The notes: a model not told the origin generated them from the sequence alone. A DNA stretch of 64,000 nucleotides from Chitinophagaceae bacterium (GCA_016722465.1 JADKJC010000004.1:282776-346775); one strand, 5' to 3'; positions 29,020-39,185 are shown, counted from the stretch's first letter. Numbers and translations: made by a program.

Positions 29020-29612
29020 TACTTTAATTTTCGGTACAGCGTTAGCGAAAGCATTCTTCTGTTGTTTTTTACTTTGTCAGTATCATTCTTGTAAAAAGCC
29101 ACAATATCAACCAGATCATTTATATTGACATCAAAATAGACTTTTCTTGTTATTTGTGTCTTAAACCCAATGTCTACAATAGCTCCAATATTCAGTCCTG
29201 CATTATTGTTGTTTATTTTGTAATAAGTGCCGGCCGTAAAAACTTCATTTCTTGTAGAAAAATTATAACTAAAACAAGCTCCGATATCAATAAAAAGGGA
29301 AGATTTTTTTGAGACAGGGTAGTAATTTTTGATGCTTACCGGAAGGCTCAAATAGTATTTACTAACATAAATACTTGTATCATGACTTAAACTATAATCA
29401 AATTTTGTAGTTTGAATGCCGATCATCGTATTTAAATACCAAAACTCTTTTAAAATAAACTCAGCTCCAATCATTGTACTAGTTCCTAAAGCGTTTTTTT
29501 TCATAGTTGTAGTCTTTATTATCGTATAGCCAGTGCCCGATGATAATTTTATTTCTTGCCCAAACAAGAAAAACGGAATGACTACTAAAGTCAACAGGAG
29601 TACTTTTTTCAT
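29019..29612 (-). CDS. Small outer-membrane beta-barrel protein (porin/OmpA-barrel-like)
   Basis: 197 residues. There is a clear signal peptide (KKVLLLTLVVIPFFLFGQ), then eight or so amphipathic strands with short turns (GYTIIKTTTMKK, FDIGACFSYNF-type) and a final aromatic strand, RRMLSLTLYRKLK. This is the usual look of Bacteroidota outer-membrane beta-barrel domain proteins. It is co-oriented with the YiiX-like gene (one-base overlap) and 59 bp after the glycine-rich gene. AT-rich coding sequence. Confidence 0.7.
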   Translation of the reverse strand: MKKVLLLTLVVIPFFLFGQEIKLSSGTGYTIIKTTTMKKNALGTSTMIGAEFILKEFWYLNTMIGIQTTKFDYSLSHDTSIYVSKYYLSLPVSIKNYYPVSKKSSLFIDIGACFSYNFSTRNEVFTAGTYYKINNNNAGLNIGAIVDIGFKTQITRKVYFDVNINDLVDIVAFYKNDTDKVKNNRRMLSLTLYRKLK

Positions 29613-29671
29613 TTTTTCATTTTAAAATAACCTGTACCAAAAATATAATTAGTACAGGTTATTAATTTAAA

Positions 29672-30316
29672 TTAAGAAACAGCGCCAAGAATTCCTCCTA
29701 TAATTGCGCCGCCAATTGTGCATGGCAGGCCACAAATGGACCATCCAATAATACCTCCGCCTATAACACCTGCAATAACACAATTTATGGGGCCACTTCC
29801 AACCGGGCCTGACATAAAGCAATTTGAATCATTGTTATCTCCAGGTACGCCATTTACCCGATAGGCAATTGAAATTAATGACAATACCATTTCTTTTTCA
29901 GAATCACCTACTTCACTTTTCTTTATTTCATCAGTCTTATTTATCAAATACTCATTCATTTGTTTTAAATCAAGCTTACCGGGGTTTACAGACACTGCGA
30001 TAAAGAATTCTTTTGATGTTTCTGAGAAAGAACTTTCTTTAACTAATTTTACAAAGTCAAAATCGTTGGCTTTAATAGTTGAAAAGATTTTGCCAGCAAG
30101 ATCCATATTGACTTCTCCCTTTATAGGAAGTTTATGAGAGTATGCTTCTATTGCTTCCTTTGAAAAATCTTTTATTTTGCCGGCCTTAAAATCTTCAGTT
30201 ATTATTTTAAGTGAGGTGACATAGTCAATTCCAAGTTGATTAAACGGATTATTTTCCTGAGCATTTGAAAAATAAGAACAAATGATCATAACAATTAACG
30301 ATAATATCCTTTTCAT
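29672..30316 (-). CDS. Secreted protein with C-terminal glycine-zipper and cysteines
   Basis: 214 residues from the start at 30316 (MKRILSLIVMIICSYFSNA, a good Sec signal peptide); an upstream ATG at 30373 adds only a non-signal extension. The middle is a charged helical region of about 140 residues. The tail, from about residue 165, has cysteines (NCFMSG, INCVIAG, ICGLPC) and a run of GxxxG-type repeats ending GGAIIGGILGAVS, a hydrophobic glycine-zipper able to insert in membranes. No family is recognised. It leads the AT-rich four-gene block. The tail resembles some bacteriocin-like peptides, but no leader cleavage motif is seen. Confidence 0.65.
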   Translation of the reverse strand: MKRILSLIVMIICSYFSNAQENNPFNQLGIDYVTSLKIITEDFKAGKIKDFSKEAIEAYSHKLPIKGEVNMDLAGKIFSTIKANDFDFVKLVKESSFSETSKEFFIAVSVNPGKLDLKQMNEYLINKTDEIKKSEVGDSEKEMVLSLISIAYRVNGVPGDNNDSNCFMSGPVGSGPINCVIAGVIGGGIIGWSICGLPCTIGGAIIGGILGAVS

Positions 30317-30323
30317 AAAATAA

Positions 30324-30536
30324 ATTTTTCCCCTACTCTTTTCAAAACCCGGTTTTCGGGATAGCCGTGGCAAATGGTATTACGGCTCAGATGGTATTAA
30401 AAAAGCGGTGGTATTGATAAAGTTATCGAAGGGCACGAAAAGAAAACAGGCGCCTGTAATCAATTCCTGGTTTGTTTTGAAAGCCCCGGGCCAGCTTTTA
30501 TCAATACCATTTGATGAAACAAACCTACAGCAATAG
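30324..30536 (+). pseudogene. 3' remnant of an unidentified plus-strand gene
   Basis: An open frame of 71 codons without an ATG start reads FSKPGFRDSRGKWYYGSDG, then VINSWFVLKAPGQLLSIPFD, and stops at TAG 30534-30536. A strong terminator follows ten bases later, as expected for a true gene end. The 5' part is missing: an in-frame TAA stands immediately upstream, and the divergent glycine-zipper gene starts there. Composition is protein-like, but the family is not recognised. Confidence 0.35.
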
Positions 30537-30545
30537 CAAAAGCAT

Positions 30546-30587
30546 AAAAAAGGAAAACACCTTTTTTTAGAGGTATTTTCCTTTTTT
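30546..30587. terminator. Strong bidirectional hairpin terminator
   Basis: A 16-pair stem with one mismatch (arms 30546-30562 and 30571-30587) includes A-run and T-run ends and works as a terminator on both strands. It lies just past the stop of the plus-strand remnant. Confidence 0.8.
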
Positions 30588-30640
30588 GAAACGTATAGAA
30601 TTACCTGGCATTTGTAGTATTTACTGCCTGAATCATAAAT

Positions 30641-30786
30641 GCTCAATAAATTCCAACTGCTGAAAACCTACGCCGGATAGCAGTGGAAAGCCCGGTGAGG
30701 ACGGGAAGAAGCCCGGCTAAGTGCCGGACTTGTAACGGATAGCCGGACTGACGTTTCGTAAAGTTTGATCGCCTGCGTTCAAAAAA
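30641..30786. repeat. Dispersed structured intergenic element, copy A
   Basis: About 146 bp that aligns over its whole length with 38976-39119. Shared blocks are gctcaataaatt, cctacgcc-gatagca, cccggtga, gatagcc and gcctgcgttcaaaaaa. On the minus strand GTCCGG (near the aligned GCTATCC) can pair with CCGGGC downstream; the same positions in copy B are GCCCCG and CGGGGT, so one pair changes G-C to C-G with pairing kept. This supports an RNA structure. The element lies 57 bp upstream of the next plus-strand gene. Confidence 0.6.
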
Positions 30787-30816
30787 TCAAAACACATATA
30801 TAAGTAAGCAGCTTCT

Positions 30817-30824
30817 TACTTTTG
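30817..30824 (+). promoter_or_regulatory. Promoter -7 box TACTTTTG
   Basis: Exact match to the Bacteroidota TAnnTTTG box, followed by C, 18 bp before the start codon at 30843. No clear -33 TTG is seen at the usual distance. Confidence 0.45.
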
Positions 30825-30842
30825 CAGAAATACATTTATTGA

Positions 30843-31406
30843 ATGCAGGATATAGAGCCATATTTTAACTGGCGGCATTTGTACGCAGCCGAAGAAGATG
30901 ACCGGTCGCCTTTTTTTGGCCGTACTTACAGCGAATTTGAATTTTCCCAAACCATTTACAATTATTATATCCATCCGCAGTGGGATGAGTTTGGCAGCCG
31001 TACGCTGTACATGAAAATTCTGTTTGTAGATTATGAACAGGGTTACGCCATTATAGAACTGATCGGCGAATGGAATGATGCGATTGAGAATGATATTATG
31101 ACTTTGCGTAGGGATATTACCGACATCATGTTCAAAGACGGCATTACCAAGTTTATACTGATAGCAGAAAATGTACTGAACTTTCACAGCAGTGACGATA
31201 GCTATTACGAAGAGTGGTATGAACAGCTGGAAGATGATGGTGGCTGGGTAGCGGTACTCGATATGCCGCAGCAAAGCCAGCACGATTTCAAGCGTTCCCG
31301 GCTTACTAATTATGTGGCCTTGATGGACTTTCCGCAATGGCGCACCCTAAAACCTGAACTGGTTTTTCAGCAGGTAGATAACTGGATGTTGCGGCAACTG
31401 ACATAA
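30843..31406 (+). CDS. Conserved hypothetical cytoplasmic protein
   Basis: 187 residues, acidic and rich in aromatic residues (PYFNWRHLYAAEEDDRSPFF, YNYYIHPQWDEFGSRTLYMK, DSYYEEWYEQLEDDGGWVAV). No signal peptide or membrane helix is seen. I recall similar single-domain proteins in Bacteroidota genomes without known function. It is followed 85 bp later by sdhC with its own promoter box, so it may be a separate transcript. Confidence 0.75.
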   Translation: MQDIEPYFNWRHLYAAEEDDRSPFFGRTYSEFEFSQTIYNYYIHPQWDEFGSRTLYMKILFVDYEQGYAIIELIGEWNDAIENDIMTLRRDITDIMFKDGITKFILIAENVLNFHSSDDSYYEEWYEQLEDDGGWVAVLDMPQQSQHDFKRSRLTNYVALMDFPQWRTLKPELVFQQVDNWMLRQLT

Positions 31407-31454
31407 GTCAGGGATAAAAATTTCATCAAAAAATAATTTTTAACATTCCTTACG

Positions 31455-31462
31455 TACTTTTG
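31455..31462 (+). promoter_or_regulatory. Promoter -7 box for sdhCAB
   Basis: TACTTTTG followed by C is an exact TAnnTTTG match, 29 bp upstream of the sdhC start. The A/T-rich run before it has no obvious -33 TTG. It implies a short leader. Confidence 0.55.
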
Positions 31463-31491
31463 CGCCATCTGTTAAAACCAACTCCTTCATT

Positions 31492-32157
31492 ATGACCTGG
31501 AAATCTCTCTTCTCTTCTTCTATCGGGAAAAAATTACTAATGGGGCTTACAGGCCTTTTTTTAATAACTTTTTTGATCGTTCATGCAGGGGTAAACGCCT
31601 GCATTTTTGTTAGTGAAGATACCTTCAATACGGCTGCTCATTTCATGAGTCATAACTGGGTGCTCCGCATCATGGAGATTGGCCTTTTTGCCGGATTGCT
31701 CCTGCACATTATCCAGGGCTTATTATTATGGAAGCAGAACCGGGCGGCAAGGCCGGTAGGTTATACGCTAACAGATAACAACAGGAACAGCAAATGGTAC
31801 AGCAGGAGCATGGGCTTGCTGGGTACTTTGTTATTGTTCTTCCTGGTAATTCATATCTCTAAGTTTTTTGTAAGCACCAAAATTGCCTTGTATGGCGGTG
31901 GCGATGCAGACCATAACCTGTACCTGGAAATGAAAGAGGAGTTTGCCAAATGGTGGATCGTAGTGATCTACTTATGTGGTGTTACTTCTTTATTCTGGCA
32001 TTTACTCCATGGCTTCGGCAGTGCCTTTCAATCGCTGGGCATTAACCACAAACGTTATACGCCGATCATAAAAACAGCTGGTACTGTTTACACTGTTATC
32101 ATCTGCATTTTATTTGCGTTGATGCCGCTTGCTTTCTTTTTAAACTGGATTGATTAA
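31492..32157 (+). CDS. sdhC: Succinate dehydrogenase cytochrome b subunit (b-type SdhC)
   Basis: 221 residues with five hydrophobic helices: SIGKKLLMGLTGLFLITFLI, EIGLFAGLLLHIIQGLLLW, LLGTLLLFFLVIHISKFF, WIVVIYLCGVTSLFWHLLHG and VYTVIICILFALMPLAFF. Histidines in IVHAGVNAC, LLHIIQG, VIHISKF and FWHLLHGFG are the usual haem ligand candidates. It anchors SdhAB in the inner membrane and passes electrons to or from menaquinone. It is the first gene of an intact sdhCAB operon; sdhA starts 67 bp later. Confidence 0.95.
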   Translation: MTWKSLFSSSIGKKLLMGLTGLFLITFLIVHAGVNACIFVSEDTFNTAAHFMSHNWVLRIMEIGLFAGLLLHIIQGLLLWKQNRAARPVGYTLTDNNRNSKWYSRSMGLLGTLLLFFLVIHISKFFVSTKIALYGGGDADHNLYLEMKEEFAKWWIVVIYLCGVTSLFWHLLHGFGSAFQSLGINHKRYTPIIKTAGTVYTVIICILFALMPLAFFLNWID

Positions 32158-32224
32158 ACAAACTGGTGCCTCTGTAAGTTATTATAGTACTTTCCAAAAT
32201 AATTAACCATACAATCAAAATACG

Positions 32225-34201
32225 ATGGCTTTAGATTCAAAAATACCTGCTGGTGAACTGAATGAAAAGTGGGCCGATTATAAAGGCCACGTAAAACTGG
32301 TGAACCCGGCCAACAAACGAAAAATAGAAGTAATTGTGGTGGGAACAGGATTGGCTGGTGCGTCGGCAGCTGCATCGCTTGGCGAAATGGGGTATAAGGT
32401 AAAATCATTTTGTTTCCAGGACAGCCCACGAAGGGCACATAGTATTGCGGCACAGGGCGGCATCAATGCTGCAAAGAATTACCAGAATGATGGCGACTCT
32501 GTTTTCCGCTTATTTTATGATACGATTAAGGGTGGTGATTACCGTGCAAGGGAAGCGAATGTTCACCGCCTTGCAGAAGTAAGTACTGCCATCATTGACC
32601 AGTGTGTAGCACAAGGCGTACCCTTTGCAAGAGAATACGGCGGCTTATTAAGCAACCGGAGTTTTGGTGGCACCCAGGTGCAGCGTACATTTTATGCAGC
32701 AGGCCAAACAGGCCAGCAACTATTACTGGGTGCTTACAGTGCGCTGGAAAGGCAGGTAGCGCTGGGTAATGTAACAGTGTACAGCCGCCACGAAATGCTG
32801 GATGTTGTGATGATTGACGGAAAGGCAAGGGGCATTATCGCAAGAGACCTGATTTCCGGAGAGCTGGAAAGGCATTTCGGCCATGCAGTACTGTTATGTA
32901 CTGGTGGCTATGGCAATGTTTTTTATTTAAGTACTCTTGCGATGGGTAGCAATGTTACCGCAGCATGGAAAGCACATAAAAAAGGAGCATTTTTCGGCAA
33001 TCCCTGTTTTACACAGATCCATCCAACCTGTATTCCTGTGAGTGGCGACTATCAAAGCAAGCTCACACTGATGAGTGAAAGTTTGCGTAATGACGGAAGG
33101 ATCTGGGTACCCAAAAAGAAAGACGATAACCGTAAAGCAGTAGATATACCAGAAGAAGAAAGAGATTATTACCTGGAAAGAAGGTACCCTGCATTTGGTA
33201 ACCTTGTACCACGGGATGTGGCATCAAGGGCTGCAAAAGAAAGGTGTGATGAAGGTTATGGAGTAGGTACAACAAAGCTTGCGGTATACCTTGATTTTGC
33301 GGATGCAATAAAGCGCTATGGTAAAATAGAAGTGGGTAAACAGGGAAGAACAGATGTTCCCGAAGCAGAGATCATTGCCCTGGGTAAAGAGGTAGTGAAA
33401 GAAAAATATGGCAACCTGTTTGACATGTATGAAAAAATTACCGGTGAGAACCCTTATGAAATGCCGATGAGAATTTACCCTGCGGTGCATTATACCATGG
33501 GTGGCTTGTGGGTGGATTATGAATTACAAACAACCATTAAGGGCTTGTATGCATTGGGTGAAGCAAACTTCAGCGATCATGGTGCCAACCGCCTGGGTGC
33601 ATCTGCATTGATGCAGGGGCTTGCAGATGGATATTTTGTAATTCCATACACCATTGGTAATTACCTGGCAGATGAAATTGCTACAAAAGCAATCCCAACA
33701 GATCATCCTGCATTTGTTGAAACAGAAAAAGCAGTAAGCGACCGTATCAATACTTTAATGGGCATTAAAGGAAAACAAACTGTAGAGAGTTTTCACAAAC
33801 GCCTTGGAAAAATTATGTGGGATAAATGTGGTATGGCAAGAAATGAACAGGGATTGAAAGAGGCCATTGCTGAAATACAGGCATTGAAAAAAGAGTTCTG
33901 GAGTGATGTAAAAATACCTGGTTCAATCAATGAAATGAATCCTGAACTGGACAAAGCCGGCCGTGTGGCTGACTTTATTGAACTGGGAGAATTGATGTGT
34001 AAAGATGCATTGAACAGGAGAGAAAGTTGTGGTGGCCATTTCCGTGAAGAAAGCCAGACAGAAGATGGTGAAGCAAAACGTGACGATGAAAATTACAGTT
34101 ATGTAGCCGCATGGGAATACAAAGCAGAGAGCGAATGGGAGTTGAATAAAGAGGCATTGAATTTTGAAGTTGCAAAACCAACACAGCGGAGTTATAAATA
34201 A
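32225..34201 (+). CDS. sdhA: Succinate dehydrogenase/fumarate reductase flavoprotein subunit
   Basis: 658 residues. The FAD-binding start is [20 protein letters not shown]. The covalent FAD histidine is in [19 protein letters not shown]. Active-site regions are [15 protein letters not shown], then [20 protein letters not shown] with the Bacteroidota-type spacing, and the C-terminal [19 protein letters not shown]. It oxidises succinate to fumarate (or the reverse) on the cytoplasmic side of the inner membrane. Length fits the epsilonproteobacterial/Bacteroidota class. Frame intact. Confidence 0.97.
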   Translation: MALDSKIPAGELNEKWADYKGHVKLVNPANKRKIEVIVVGTGLAGASAAASLGEMGYKVKSFCFQDSPRRAHSIAAQGGINAAKNYQNDGDSVFRLFYDTIKGGDYRAREANVHRLAEVSTAIIDQCVAQGVPFAREYGGLLSNRSFGGTQVQRTFYAAGQTGQQLLLGAYSALERQVALGNVTVYSRHEMLDVVMIDGKARGIIARDLISGELERHFGHAVLLCTGGYGNVFYLSTLAMGSNVTAAWKAHKKGAFFGNPCFTQIHPTCIPVSGDYQSKLTLMSESLRNDGRIWVPKKKDDNRKAVDIPEEERDYYLERRYPAFGNLVPRDVASRAAKERCDEGYGVGTTKLAVYLDFADAIKRYGKIEVGKQGRTDVPEAEIIALGKEVVKEKYGNLFDMYEKITGENPYEMPMRIYPAVHYTMGGLWVDYELQTTIKGLYALGEANFSDHGANRLGASALMQGLADGYFVIPYTIGNYLADEIATKAIPTDHPAFVETEKAVSDRINTLMGIKGKQTVESFHKRLGKIMWDKCGMARNEQGLKEAIAEIQALKKEFWSDVKIPGSINEMNPELDKAGRVADFIELGELMCKDALNRRESCGGHFREESQTEDGEAKRDDENYSYVAAWEYKAESEWELNKEALNFEVAKPTQRSYK

Positions 34202-34237
34202 AATCAACTTTTTTTGAATACTAAATAACCAGTACGA

Positions 34238-35002
34238 ATGGAACACTATAAAATGAATTTGACGTTAAAAGTATGGCGCCAAAAAAATAGTAAGACAGAA
34301 GGAAGTTTTGATAACTACTCAGTGAAAGATATTTCTTCAGAAATGTCGTTCCTTGAAATGTTCGATGTATTGAATGAACAACTGATCACAGAAGGCAAAG
34401 ACCCCATTGCATTTGATCATGACTGCCGTGAAGGTATTTGTGGTGCCTGCAGTATGCACATCAATGGTGAGGCGCATGGTCCCTGGAGCAATAACACCAC
34501 CTGCCAGTTGCATATGAGGGCATTTAAAGATGGTGATACCATTGTGGTGGAACCATGGCGCAGTACAGCTTTTCCAGTATTGAAAGATCTGATCGTTGAC
34601 CGTTCTGCATTCGACAGGATCATACAGGCCGGTGGTTATATTTCTGTAAATACGGGTAATGCAGTAGATGCCAACGCCATTCCGATTGAAAAGAAAAAAG
34701 CAGATGATGCATTTGCTGCTGCTGCCTGTATTGGTTGCGGCGCTTGTGTAGCTACCTGCGTAAACGGAAGTGCGATGCTGTTTGTGAGCGCCAAAGTTTC
34801 TCAATTGGCATTATTGCCACAAGGTGATCCTGAAAGAAAGACGAGGGTTATGAATATGGTGGCGCAAATGGACAAGGAAGGATTTGGTAACTGTACCAAT
34901 ACTTATGCCTGCGAAGCGGAATGCCCCAAAGGAATTTCTGTTGCCAACATCGCAAGATTGAACAGGGAATTTCTCTCAGCTTCCTTAACTTCGGAAGAAT
35001 AA
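34238..35002 (+). CDS. sdhB: Succinate dehydrogenase/fumarate reductase iron-sulfur subunit
   Basis: 254 residues; a start at MNLTLKVW, five codons in, is equally possible. The 2Fe-2S site is [12 protein letters not shown] with CQLH downstream, and the 4Fe-4S and 3Fe-4S sites are in [17 protein letters not shown] and the later [12 protein letters not shown]. It transfers electrons between SdhA and SdhC. It follows sdhA by 36 bp. A terminator lies 27 bp past the stop. Confidence 0.96.
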   Translation: MEHYKMNLTLKVWRQKNSKTEGSFDNYSVKDISSEMSFLEMFDVLNEQLITEGKDPIAFDHDCREGICGACSMHINGEAHGPWSNNTTCQLHMRAFKDGDTIVVEPWRSTAFPVLKDLIVDRSAFDRIIQAGGYISVNTGNAVDANAIPIEKKKADDAFAAAACIGCGACVATCVNGSAMLFVSAKVSQLALLPQGDPERKTRVMNMVAQMDKEGFGNCTNTYACEAECPKGISVANIARLNREFLSASLTSEE

Positions 35003-35028
35003 CTGATTTACCAAAACCAACCTATAAG

Positions 35029-35053
35029 CCTTCCTTTACGGGAAGGTTTTTTA
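35029..35053 (+). terminator. Terminator of the sdhCAB operon
   Basis: A 6-bp GC-rich stem (35029-35034 with 35041-35046), a 6-nt loop and then TTTTTT on the plus strand. Confidence 0.75.
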
Positions 35054-35127
35054 TTTGCAGCAAAGCGCTTATAAAAAGGGTCTAACACAATAAATATTAA
35101 CTTTATCCATTCTATTCAAAATCCCCG

Positions 35128-38100
35128 TTGAAATTGAGAAGGATACTACTGGTTTTACTGTGGCTGTGTTTTGTGCAGGTATCCCTGTCTCAAAATCCGG
35201 CGCCGGCATTGAGTAACCTTCGCTCAAAATTCATCAGTACAAAGGCTGATAAGGTACGGTTAGACAGCCTGAGTATTTTTCCCAATACCATTGTGATGAA
35301 AAATATTGCTGCCGACCAATACCATGTTGATGCGGTGAACGCAATATTCACCTGGATCAAAAAACCGCTGGGAGATAGTGTACAGATCAGCTACCGTGTT
35401 TTTCCCTACAAACTCAATGCAGTATCACAGCATTTTAATTATGACAGTGTGAAGAATAATTTTTTGCTGGAGAAGGCTTATACATACAAACCCGGCACCA
35501 AACAGGCCAATGCCTTGTTTGATTTTGGCAATGTCAATTACAACGGTAGCTTTGGCAGGGGTATTTCTTTCGGCAATAGCCAGGATGCCGCTTTAAGCAG
35601 CAGCATGAACCTGCAGTTGAATGGCTTTATTGGTGACAGTCTTGAACTAACTGCGGCAGTTACCGATAACAATATCCCCATTCAGCCAGATGGCAATACG
35701 CAGGACCTCCGTGATTTTGACCGGATATTTTTGCAGGTAAAAAAAAGAACCTGGCAGGTTAGTTTTGGTGATATTGATATCCGCCAGAGCAAAAATTACT
35801 TTCTTAATTTTTACAAGCGTTTACAGGGAGCGTCTTTCAGCATCGATCATAAGATCGCAAAGGGCATCAACAACTCATTACTGGTAAGTGGCTCTGTAGC
35901 CAAAGGAAAGTTCAACCGCAATTATTTAACACCTGTGGAGGGGAACCAGGGGCCTTACCGTTTGCAGGGTGCCAATAATGAATTGTTCTTTACCATTCTT
36001 GCAGGTACAGAAAAAGTGTTCATGGATGGGGAACTGTTGCAGCGGGGCGAAGACCAGGATTACGTGATCAATTACAATACCGCAGAATTGACGTTTACGC
36101 CCAAGCGAATGGTGACGAAGGATAAAAGGATACAGGTGGAATTTGAATATGCCGACCGGAATTATCTCAACAGTAATATCTATATAAACAACGAGATCAA
36201 TTTCAAAAATAAATTATTGCTGAGTATTGGCGTATTCAGTAACCAGGATGCCAAAAATTCTTCTATCAACCAGTCGCTGGATGATAAGCAAAAGCAATTT
36301 TTAGCAGATGTGGGTGATGGTATCGATACCGCATTTTATCCCGGCGGAGTAGCAGATACATTTGCCACGGGTAAGATATTGTATAAAAAAGTGGATACGC
36401 TATTTAATGCTATCCATGATTCTGTTTTTGTGTATGATACTACCAATACAAATGTGTTGTACAGTGTTTCCTTTTCTTATCTCGGTCCCGGTAAGGGCAA
36501 TTATGTACAACTGATCAATGGTGCCAACGGCAGGGTATTCAAATGGGTGGCACCGGATGCAAATAATAAAAAGTTAGGAGATTGGCAACCGGTAATATTA
36601 CTGGTATCGCCTAAAAAATTACAGGTAGCAACAGTAGCTGCCGAATATTTTTTAATGATAAAACAAAAGTAAAAGCGGAATTTGCCGCCAGTAAATACGA
36701 TATCAATTTGTTTTCTTCCAGGGGCAAGAGCAATGATAATGGCGCTGCGACAAAGTTGCAATTCATTAAAGATGGGCAACCGGTTAAGCTGTTCAATAAA
36801 GCATTGCAACTGCAGGCCAATGCAGGCATTGAATATGTGCAGAAAACTTTCAGGCCACTGGAACGTTTACGTGATGTGGAGTTCAACAGGAACTGGAGCC
36901 TGCCGTTTATTACCACTGCTGCAGATGAACGATTGCTGAATGCAGGCATTGGTTTAACTGACAAAACAGGCAACAGGTTTCATTATAACATTGTAAACTA
37001 CAACCGCAGCGATACATTCAATGGGTTTAAACAGCAGTTAGAATATTTTGCCGAAATAAGGGGCTGGAAATTTACCAATAATGTGAGTCTTACCAATATT
37101 ACCACATCAACCGAAAAGGGTATTTACCTGCGGCCAATGGTCGACGTTAGCAAGCGGATAAGCAGCTTTAAAAGTATACTGGTGGGAGCCAGTTACCAGG
37201 GGGAACACAATAAACTGCTCAATAGGGCATTTGATACACTCACGCCTTTCAGCTTTGCATTTAATATCTGGCAGGCTTATCTCAAGTCGGATAACAGCAA
37301 GCCCAACAAATGGGGCATTACTTATTTTACCAGGAGTGATTTTTACCCGGTTGCCAAAAAATTACTGCAGGCAGACCGAAGCAAGAACATCAGTTTTTTT
37401 ACAGAACTGCTGAAAAGTGAAAAGAACCAACTCAAGCTCAATGTTACTTACCGCAAACTGGAGATTACTAATCCAGCATTAACTACGCAAAAGGCAGATG
37501 AAAGTTTGCTGGGCAGGGCTGAGTATTATGTAAATGAGTTGAAGGGATTTTTAACAGGCAATGTTTTATATGAGGTAGGGGCAGGGCAGGAGCAGAAAAG
37601 GGAATACAGTTATGTGGAAGTACCCGCCGGGCAGGGCGAATACACCTGGAATGATTATAACAGCAACGGAATTGCCGAGCTGAATGAATTTGAAGTTGCC
37701 CTGTTCCAGGACCAGCGCAAATACATCCGGGTTTTTACACCTACTAACGAATATGTAAAGGCCAATTATGTGCAGTTCAATTACAGCTTTGCATTGAATC
37801 CAAAAATGCTCATTGATTTTTCCAAAGCAAAGGGGCTTACAAAATTTGTTTCAAGAATGAGTACAGCATCTTCCCTGCAGATCAGCAAGAAGACCATTGC
37901 TGCAGGCAGTTTTGAATTCAATCCTTTTACCAAAGCACTGGATGATGCGTCGCTGCTTACGCTCAGTTCATTTTTCTCCAATACATTTTTCTTTAACCGG
38001 GTCAACCCTAAATGGGGCATGGATATCACCCATGTGCTCAACAATAATAAATCATTGCTTACTTATGGTGTGGAGAGCAGGAAACAACGCAGCCTTTCTT

Positions 38101-38617
38101 TAAAACTCCGCTGGAACATCAGCCGGAATATCACCAGCAGCATTACGGCACGTTCGGGTATCAATAACCTGAACACACCCAAGTTCAGCAACCGTAACTA
38201 CGAGATTAAACAAACAGGGCTGGAGCCTTCGGTGAGCTATGTTAGCGGCACCAGGCTGAGGGTTACGGTCGGCTACGCATTCAGTGATAAAAAGAATGCT
38301 GTTGGTTTTGCTGAGCAGACCACCAGTAATATACTGAACAGTGAAGTAAAATATAATGTGCTTCCAGCAGCAGCATCAATGCTAAGTTCTCGGTGAATAC
38401 GATCGGTTTTAAATATACTAATGGTGGCTCGCCCAACTCCACCGTGGGTTATATTATGCTGGATGGTTTATTGCCCGGAAAAAATTATTTGTGGAATTTG
38501 GAATTCACCAAGCGCTTGTCTGGTAATATTGAGATCAGTTTTCAGTATGATGGCAGGAAACCCGGAGAAGCAAGAACAGTACATATTGGAAGGGCAAGTG
38601 TGAGGGCATTGTTTTAA
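35128..38617 (+). CDS. Large outer-membrane protein of Bacteroidota, two frameshifts
   Basis: About 1160 codons. It has a signal peptide ([19 protein letters not shown]) and a long strand-rich body with [40 protein letters not shown] and [20 protein letters not shown], a pattern I recall from large conserved Bacteroidota surface/outer-membrane proteins. The frame breaks at the six-T run 36648-36653 (repair gives [20 protein letters not shown]) and at 38378-38379 (repair gives [20 protein letters not shown]). The C-terminus ends in strand-like [20 protein letters not shown] and ASVRALF, as an outer-membrane barrel would. Function unknown. The next gene starts 9 bp after it. Confidence 0.8.
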
Positions 38618-38625
38618 AATATCTG

Positions 38626-38964
38626 ATGAATAAAATTATGAGGTCAGGAAATTTATTCTTCTTTGTTTTGTTTATCATAGTGATGATCATTATTTCCCGG
38701 GGAGGACCGGCATTGTCACGATGGAGCGAAAAGAGATACAGAGAAAGGATAGATAAAAATGGGAAAATAATTGCTGCAGAGATTTATAAAAGAAAAACTC
38801 ATAAGGGGAAGACTGTTCACTATCAGTATAAATACAATAACAGGGATTATACAAACAATGACCAAAGTGACAGCCTTTTCAATTTGCTACGTGCTGGCGA
38901 TGAGGTATTGATTAAAATTGATTCTTTACAACCTGGAGATGCTTACATAGTTGATATGAAGTAG
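38626..38964 (+). CDS. Small membrane-anchored protein, DUF3592-like
   Basis: 112 residues. One N-terminal helix (LFFFVLFIIVMIIISRGG) is followed by a small beta domain, GKTVHYQYKYNNRDYTNNDQ and AGDEVLIKIDSLQPGDAYIV, which resembles DUF3592-like or OB-like extracytoplasmic domains. It probably shares a transcript with the outer-membrane protein gene (9-bp gap). Function unknown. Confidence 0.6.
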   Translation: MNKIMRSGNLFFFVLFIIVMIIISRGGPALSRWSEKRYRERIDKNGKIIAAEIYKRKTHKGKTVHYQYKYNNRDYTNNDQSDSLFNLLRAGDEVLIKIDSLQPGDAYIVDMK

Positions 38965-38975
38965 ATATTTTAACT

Positions 38976-39119
38976 GCTCAATAAATTTCCACCGGTTAAA
39001 GCCTACGCCCGATAGCAACGGATACCCCGGTGAAGATTTGTGTATTGGCTTTGCGCCGTAGTAGTAGTGAATAGCGGGGCCACTGCTGATGAATGAGATA
39101 TTGCCTGCGTTCAAAAAAA
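38976..39119. repeat. Dispersed structured intergenic element, copy B
   Basis: Aligns with 30641-30786 over its full length. It fills the gap between the small membrane protein gene and lpxD, the same position relative to a plus-strand gene (67 bp before the start) as copy A. The stem GCCCCG/CGGGGT on the minus strand matches the copy A stem GTCCGG/CCGGGC with one compensatory change. Confidence 0.6.
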
Positions 39120-39185
39120 CAACCGGGTGAAATTCTGCTAAATCACATAATTTGCTTACCTATACAATCTTAAAAAAATAGCAGC

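Noticed and set aside
30380..30646. A minus-strand 88-codon frame between the glycine-zipper gene and element copy A
   Set aside because: It runs through the terminator hairpin and antisense to a better supported gene remnant, has a cysteine-rich low-complexity stretch, and lacks any recognisable motif.
38926..39114. A minus-strand 62-codon gene inside the dispersed element
   Set aside because: It needs a TTG start, and the homologous frame in copy A has a stop. Base-pair covariation supports an RNA element, so it is not annotated as a gene; the codon pattern is kept as a finding.
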